Position numbers and translations under genes: made by a program. Source: CAVPCZ01 sp963779225 (GTDB lineage: Bacteria; Bacteroidota; Ignavibacteria; UBA10030; UBA6906). From it: a DNA stretch of 64,000 nucleotides. The stretch lies in assembly GCA_963779225.1 (NCBI GenBank), contig CAVZWW010000003.1, forward strand, positions 2,356,001 to 2,420,000, in the 5' to 3' direction. Below the pieces are notes generated by a model that was not told the DNA's origin, made no database searches, and saw nothing but the letters and a program-made list of their open reading frames with translations. Below, piece by piece: positions 60,465-64,000 of the stretch (position 1 is the stretch's first letter; every line of letters begins with the position of its first letter).

Positions 60465-62060
60465 ATGAAGCGACTATTCCCCGTCGTTTGTGTCTTCGCT
60501 GTCGGTGTCTTGTTTTTCCGGACCACCGCTGCGGAAGCTCAAACAAAGAAGCCGAACATCGTCATCATCTGGGGCGATGACATCGGTCAGTCCAATATCA
60601 GCGTCTACTCGCACGGCGTCATGGGTTACAAGACTCCCAGCATCGACCAGGTCGCAAAAGAAGGCATGATGTTCACCGACTACTATGCCGAGCAGAGCTG
60701 CACGGCCGGACGGGCGTCGTTCATTACCGGGCAGAGCGGCTTGCGCACGGGAATGACGAAGGTCGGCCTGCCGGGTTCAACCCTCGGGCTGCAAAAAGAT
60801 GACCCGACCATAGCCGAGTTGCTCAAGCCCCTCGGGTATGCGACCGGTCAGTTCGGCAAGAACCACCTCGGTGACCGAAACGAATTTCTCCCCACCGTCC
60901 ACGGTTTTGACGAGTTCTACGGCAATCTCTATCACCTGAACGCCGAGGAAGAGCCGGAACTGCCGGACTACCCCAAAGACCCGGCTTTCCGGGCAAAGTT
61001 TGGACCGCGCGGCGTGATGGACAGTAAGGCCAGCGACAAGGACGACGCGACTGTGGATCCGCGCTTCGGCAAGGTCGGCAAGCAGATCCTCAAAGACACC
61101 GGTCCGCTGACCAAGAAGCGGATGGAGACGATCGACGATGACGTCGCGAACCGGGCCGTAGACTTCATCCAGCGCCAGAACAAGGCTGGCAAGCCGTTCT
61201 TCGTGTGGGTGAACTTCACTCATATGCACTTCCGCACCCACGTCAAGCCGGAGAGCAAGGGCCAGTCCGGGCGCTGGATGAGCGAATACGCTGACGCCAT
61301 GATTGACCACGACAAGAACGTGGGCCAGGTACTCAAGGCGCTGGACGAGTTGAAGATCGCTGACAACACCTTCGTGATGTACTCTACCGACAACGGTCCG
61401 CATATGAATAGCTGGCCGGATGGCGCGATGACGCCATTCCGCAACGAGAAGAACTCGAACTGGGAAGGGGCTTACCGCGTGCCCGCCATGGTTCGCTGGC
61501 CGGGCAAGATCAAACCGGGTCAGATTTCCAACGGGATCGTCGCTCACCACGACTGGCTGCCGACGCTTTTGGCGATGGCCGGCGACACGGCGGTGACGGA
61601 CAAGTTGCTCAAGGGTTACCAGATCGGTGACATGACATATAAGGTCCACCTGGATGGCTACAACCTTATCCCCTTCCTGACCGGGCGGGCCGAGAAATCC
61701 CCGCGGGAGTCTTTCCTGTACGTCAACGACGACCAACAACTCACCGGTTTGCGCTATGACAACTGGAAATGGGTGTTTATGGAACAGCGAGCCCAGGGGA
61801 CGCTACGCGTATGGGCCGAGCCGTTTGTATCCCTCCGTGTGCCGAAGATCTTCAACCTCCGCACCGACCCGTACGAGCGGGCTGATGTCACCTCGAATAC
61901 CTACTACGACTGGCTTCTCGATCACGCCTTCATGATGGTCCCGGCCCAGGCATTTGTCGGTAATTTCCTGATGACGTTCAAGGAGTATCCGCAGCGGCAG
62001 AAGGCCGCCAGCTTCAACCTAGATGAGATCATGCAGAAGATGCAGGAGCCCCAGAAATAA
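60465..62060 (+). CDS. Arylsulfatase (Cys-type sulfatase), exported
   Basis: The ATG at 60465 has an AGAGGA site. The signal peptide is RLFPVVCVFAVGVLFF. The sulfatase signature with the Cys that becomes formylglycine is EQSCTAGRASFITGQ (Cys near residue 79), preceded by the metal-binding Asp pair in IVIIWGDDIGQ. The second metal site is STDNGPH further on. Length and layout are those of the arylsulfatase A class. It hydrolyses sulfate esters outside the cytoplasm, probably of polysaccharides. It needs a formylglycine-generating or anaerobic maturase encoded elsewhere; the FGE-like lipoproteins in this window lack the needed cysteines. High GC matches the next gene. Confidence 0.92.
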   Translation: MKRLFPVVCVFAVGVLFFRTTAAEAQTKKPNIVIIWGDDIGQSNISVYSHGVMGYKTPSIDQVAKEGMMFTDYYAEQSCTAGRASFITGQSGLRTGMTKVGLPGSTLGLQKDDPTIAELLKPLGYATGQFGKNHLGDRNEFLPTVHGFDEFYGNLYHLNAEEEPELPDYPKDPAFRAKFGPRGVMDSKASDKDDATVDPRFGKVGKQILKDTGPLTKKRMETIDDDVANRAVDFIQRQNKAGKPFFVWVNFTHMHFRTHVKPESKGQSGRWMSEYADAMIDHDKNVGQVLKALDELKIADNTFVMYSTDNGPHMNSWPDGAMTPFRNEKNSNWEGAYRVPAMVRWPGKIKPGQISNGIVAHHDWLPTLLAMAGDTAVTDKLLKGYQIGDMTYKVHLDGYNLIPFLTGRAEKSPRESFLYVNDDQQLTGLRYDNWKWVFMEQRAQGTLRVWAEPFVSLRVPKIFNLRTDPYERADVTSNTYYDWLLDHAFMMVPAQAFVGNFLMTFKEYPQRQKAASFNLDEIMQKMQEPQK

Positions 62061-62091
62061 GGCCAAAAGCAAGACTCTAAGTCGTCAAGAC

Positions 62092-62118
62092 GGGCGGTCC
62101 GAAAGGGCCGCCCGCTTT
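62092..62118 (+). terminator. Probable intrinsic terminator after the arylsulfatase
   Basis: GGGCGGTCC, a GAAA loop and GGGCCGCCC form a strong stem with one G-U pair, followed by GCTTTCT. It lies 32 bases after the arylsulfatase stop and 95 bases before the next start. Confidence 0.65.
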
Positions 62119-62212
62119 CTCCGGCCATTCGATGCACGTTGCGCACCCGTCCCATCTAGTGGGGTCCGGCGACGAAGCGAGCACGCGCACACACACACGG
62201 AGGTAGTTGCTC

Positions 62213-64000
62213 ATGTCACACAAATCACTCTCCCGCCGCAGGCTTTTGACTGTCGCAGCGGTAGTCGGCGCGATGAACCTGGCTGGAACACTGTTCGGGG
62301 GCCAGGACGGGAAGAAGACCTTCACCATCCTGCACACCAATGACATCCACTCGAACTTTATCGGGTTGGGTCCGGCTTCGGACTACACCCCGTTCAATCT
62401 CAACGACGACGAAACCCGGGGTGGGTATGCGCGTCTGGCCACAGTGATCGCGGAGAGGAAGCGGGCGCACCAAGACCAGGGTCCGGTGTTGGTGCTTTGC
62501 GCGGGTGACTACAGTATGGGGACCGCGTTCGCTGCCGCCACCCGTGAGACCGGTGGCGAACTGCAACTCATGTCCAGGATGGGTTTCGACGCCACCACCT
62601 TTGGCAATCATGAGTTCGACCTCGGGGCTGACGGCCTGGGTCAGTCTATTAGCGTGGCCGCCAAAGCACGCCAAGTTCCGGCGGTGGTCGCTTCGAACAC
62701 CAAATTCGCGACGAATGATTCCACGCTGGCCGATCTCCAGCGACTGGCCAAGGATGGTGTGATCCGTCCCTATGTCGTGATCGAACGCGGCGGCTTTCGC
62801 TTTGGCATCTTCGGGATCCTGGGCAAAGAGGCCATCTTCTACACCAGTGGTGGTGCGGTCACGTTCTCCGACGCCATCGAGACCGCCAGGGCAACGGTGA
62901 CAGTTCTTCGCGATAGGGAGAAGGTGGATGTGGTCATTTGCCTCAGCCACGGCGGCGTGGAGAAAGGGAAGGATGGACGATTCACCGACGGCGATGACGT
63001 CCGTCTGGCCAAGGCCGTGCCGGGCATCGACGTAGTCATCGGCGGCCATAGCCACACCGCGCTGCAGGAGGCAATCATCGTCAACGCCCGCACGCCCGTG
63101 GTCCAGGCTGGGGTGAACGGACAGTACGTCGGCGAACTCGTAATCACGCTGGACGGCGCCGAACTGGCGGTCGATTCGTACCGGCTCCTGCCGATCAACG
63201 ACGCCATTGCCGGTGACCGCACCATCGCTGGCGAAATCGAAAAGCTCAAGAAAAGCGTCACAAAGGTCGTGTTCGCATCACGAGGTTACAGCGTTGATCA
63301 GCCGCTGGCGGTTGTGTCGCAGGACCTGCCTAACACGTTCACCGACATAGTCGCGAGCACCCTTCTTGCCAATCTCATCACCGATTCCTTCAGAGAAGCC
63401 ACGAAAGCGGACATCGGATTCACCGCAAACGGCATGATGCGCGCCGGTTTGACCCGGGGGAAGTCTGGCGTGCAAACCGCTTATGACGTGTTCGCCGTGG
63501 CGCCGCTCGGCGCCGGCGTCGTGGACCCCACGGCTGGCAGCGCTCTTGTGACCGGATACTTCACAGGCTTGGAGCTCAAGAATCTGCTCGAGTTCCTTCT
63601 CGTGGACAATCCAACCCACCCCGGGGAGTATTTCCCTCGCGCCTCCGGCATGAGGTTCCACTATAGCCCGTCGCGCTCAAAGTTCGACGTCGTGACGGCC
63701 ATCGAGATGGGAGACCTCAATCGCGGCTACCATGCGATTGACATCACCGGGAAGGACGAGCGATTGTATAGCCTCACGTGCCCGCTGATGCTCGGTAGGG
63801 TTGTCGTGGCCATCCCCAAGTACACCAAGGGCAAACTGGCTCTTGTGCCCAAGAATAGTGCGGGTCAACCACTCAAGTCGAAGGTCGAGGCACTCGACGA
63901 CCCTCGTGACAGCACGCCCGATTTGCTGTCACCGTCGGGCTCGACCGATAAGGGCAGTGTTGCCACCGGGACAGGAGAAAACGCGGTGCGGGAGATCAAG
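62213..64000 (+). CDS. Tat-exported bifunctional 5'-nucleotidase/cyclic phosphodiesterase, partial at the right edge
   Basis: The ATG at 62213 has a GGAGG site. The N-terminus carries a twin-arginine signal (SRRRLLTVAAVVGAMNLAG). The metallophosphatase domain shows the metal ligands in TILHTNDIHSNF, VLCAGDYSMGTAF, TFGNHEFDLG, CLSHGG and IGGHSHT. The C-terminal substrate-binding domain begins at about residue 380 (TLLANLITDSFRE, FTANGMMRAG). Nearly 600 codons are visible and the frame stays open to the edge. Such enzymes release phosphate and nucleosides from nucleotides or 2',3'-cyclic nucleotides in the periplasm. Confidence 0.9.
   Translation, partial: MSHKSLSRRRLLTVAAVVGAMNLAGTLFGGQDGKKTFTILHTNDIHSNFIGLGPASDYTPFNLNDDETRGGYARLATVIAERKRAHQDQGPVLVLCAGDYSMGTAFAAATRETGGELQLMSRMGFDATTFGNHEFDLGADGLGQSISVAAKARQVPAVVASNTKFATNDSTLADLQRLAKDGVIRPYVVIERGGFRFGIFGILGKEAIFYTSGGAVTFSDAIETARATVTVLRDREKVDVVICLSHGGVEKGKDGRFTDGDDVRLAKAVPGIDVVIGGHSHTALQEAIIVNARTPVVQAGVNGQYVGELVITLDGAELAVDSYRLLPINDAIAGDRTIAGEIEKLKKSVTKVVFASRGYSVDQPLAVVSQDLPNTFTDIVASTLLANLITDSFREATKADIGFTANGMMRAGLTRGKSGVQTAYDVFAVAPLGAGVVDPTAGSALVTGYFTGLELKNLLEFLLVDNPTHPGEYFPRASGMRFHYSPSRSKFDVVTAIEMGDLNRGYHAIDITGKDERLYSLTCPLMLGRVVVAIPKYTKGKLALVPKNSAGQPLKSKVEALDDPRDSTPDLLSPSGSTDKGSVATGTGENAVREIK

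Noticed and set aside
60777..61739. Minus-strand frame opposite the arylsulfatase
   Set aside because: Composition artefact of GC-rich codons; the sulfatase signature lies on the plus strand.
62225..63055. Minus-strand frame at the right end
   Set aside because: The plus strand holds a complete 5'-nucleotidase frame with metal-binding motifs and a Tat signal over the same bases.

Overview
The window looks like a chromosomal accessory region of a bacterium from the FCB superphylum (Bacteroidota, Ignavibacteriota or Chlorobiota relatives). The signs are a secreted protein with a C-terminal type IX secretion sorting domain, a TonB-dependent receptor, PEGA-repeat and FN3/C-type-lectin-fold lipoproteins, and a GH2 enzyme without a Shine-Dalgarno site. 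Most of the sequence has roughly balanced base composition. The first 6 kb and the last 4 kb are GC-richer, and the GH2 gene is AT-rich, so the stretch is a mosaic. A 3' half of tRNA-Pro(CGG) near 59.3 kb, pointing rightward, is the usual scar of an integrative element and suggests that much of the sequence to its left is island DNA.

Layout. 1-6.0 kb: the end of a DUF3883 protein followed by a DUF1156 adenine methyltransferase and a DUF499 ATPase, a known defence-island gene trio, both of the latter broken by many indels. 6.1-9.7 kb: a phage/plasmid-like cassette (Sak4/RecA-like ATPase, coiled-coil proteins, a thermonuclease) with a truncated tandem copy of the ATPase tail. 9.7-10.3 kb: a 238-bp inverted repeat and the first of three copies of a structured dispersed repeat (others near 25.0 and 46.7 kb). 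11-20.1 kb: a 1706-residue nuclease/STAND NTPase, a membrane-anchored protein of unknown family, a PD-(D/E)XK protein and a DUF4238 protein, which together look like a defence island. 20.9-25 kb: a leftward ABC transporter operon with a sigma-54 promoter, upstream palindromes and an enhancer-binding-type regulator that lacks GAFTGA. 25.6-34 kb: a T9SS substrate, an IS256-family element, and several single genes (lipoprotein, GrpB, membrane protein, NtrC-like regulator with an Asp-to-Glu receiver). 34.5-45.5 kb: an envelope cluster with an LPP20-like protein, a PEGA protein, an NTF2-like protein and three paralogous FN3-FGE lipoproteins whose last ~24 variable codons look like diversity-generating retroelement targets. 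46.4-47.5 kb: a dense run of hairpins and a MITE. 47.6 kb: a UvrD-type helicase. 49.4-54.3 kb: a leftward nickel operon (NikR, TonB receptor, ECF S component, methyltransferase, EcfT, EcfA). 54.3-60.4 kb: a graveyard of a type I restriction locus and a kinase gene, broken by one IS and its MITEs, with a GH2 gene between them. 60.5-64 kb: an arylsulfatase and a Tat-exported 5'-nucleotidase that runs off the right edge.

The strongest leads are the hypervariable ends of the FN3-FGE lipoproteins, the self-contained sigma-54/UAS/ABC cassette, the giant nuclease-STAND locus, the IS/MITE family, and the structured repeats. No CRISPR array, rRNA, complete tRNA, integrase gene or reverse transcriptase was found.
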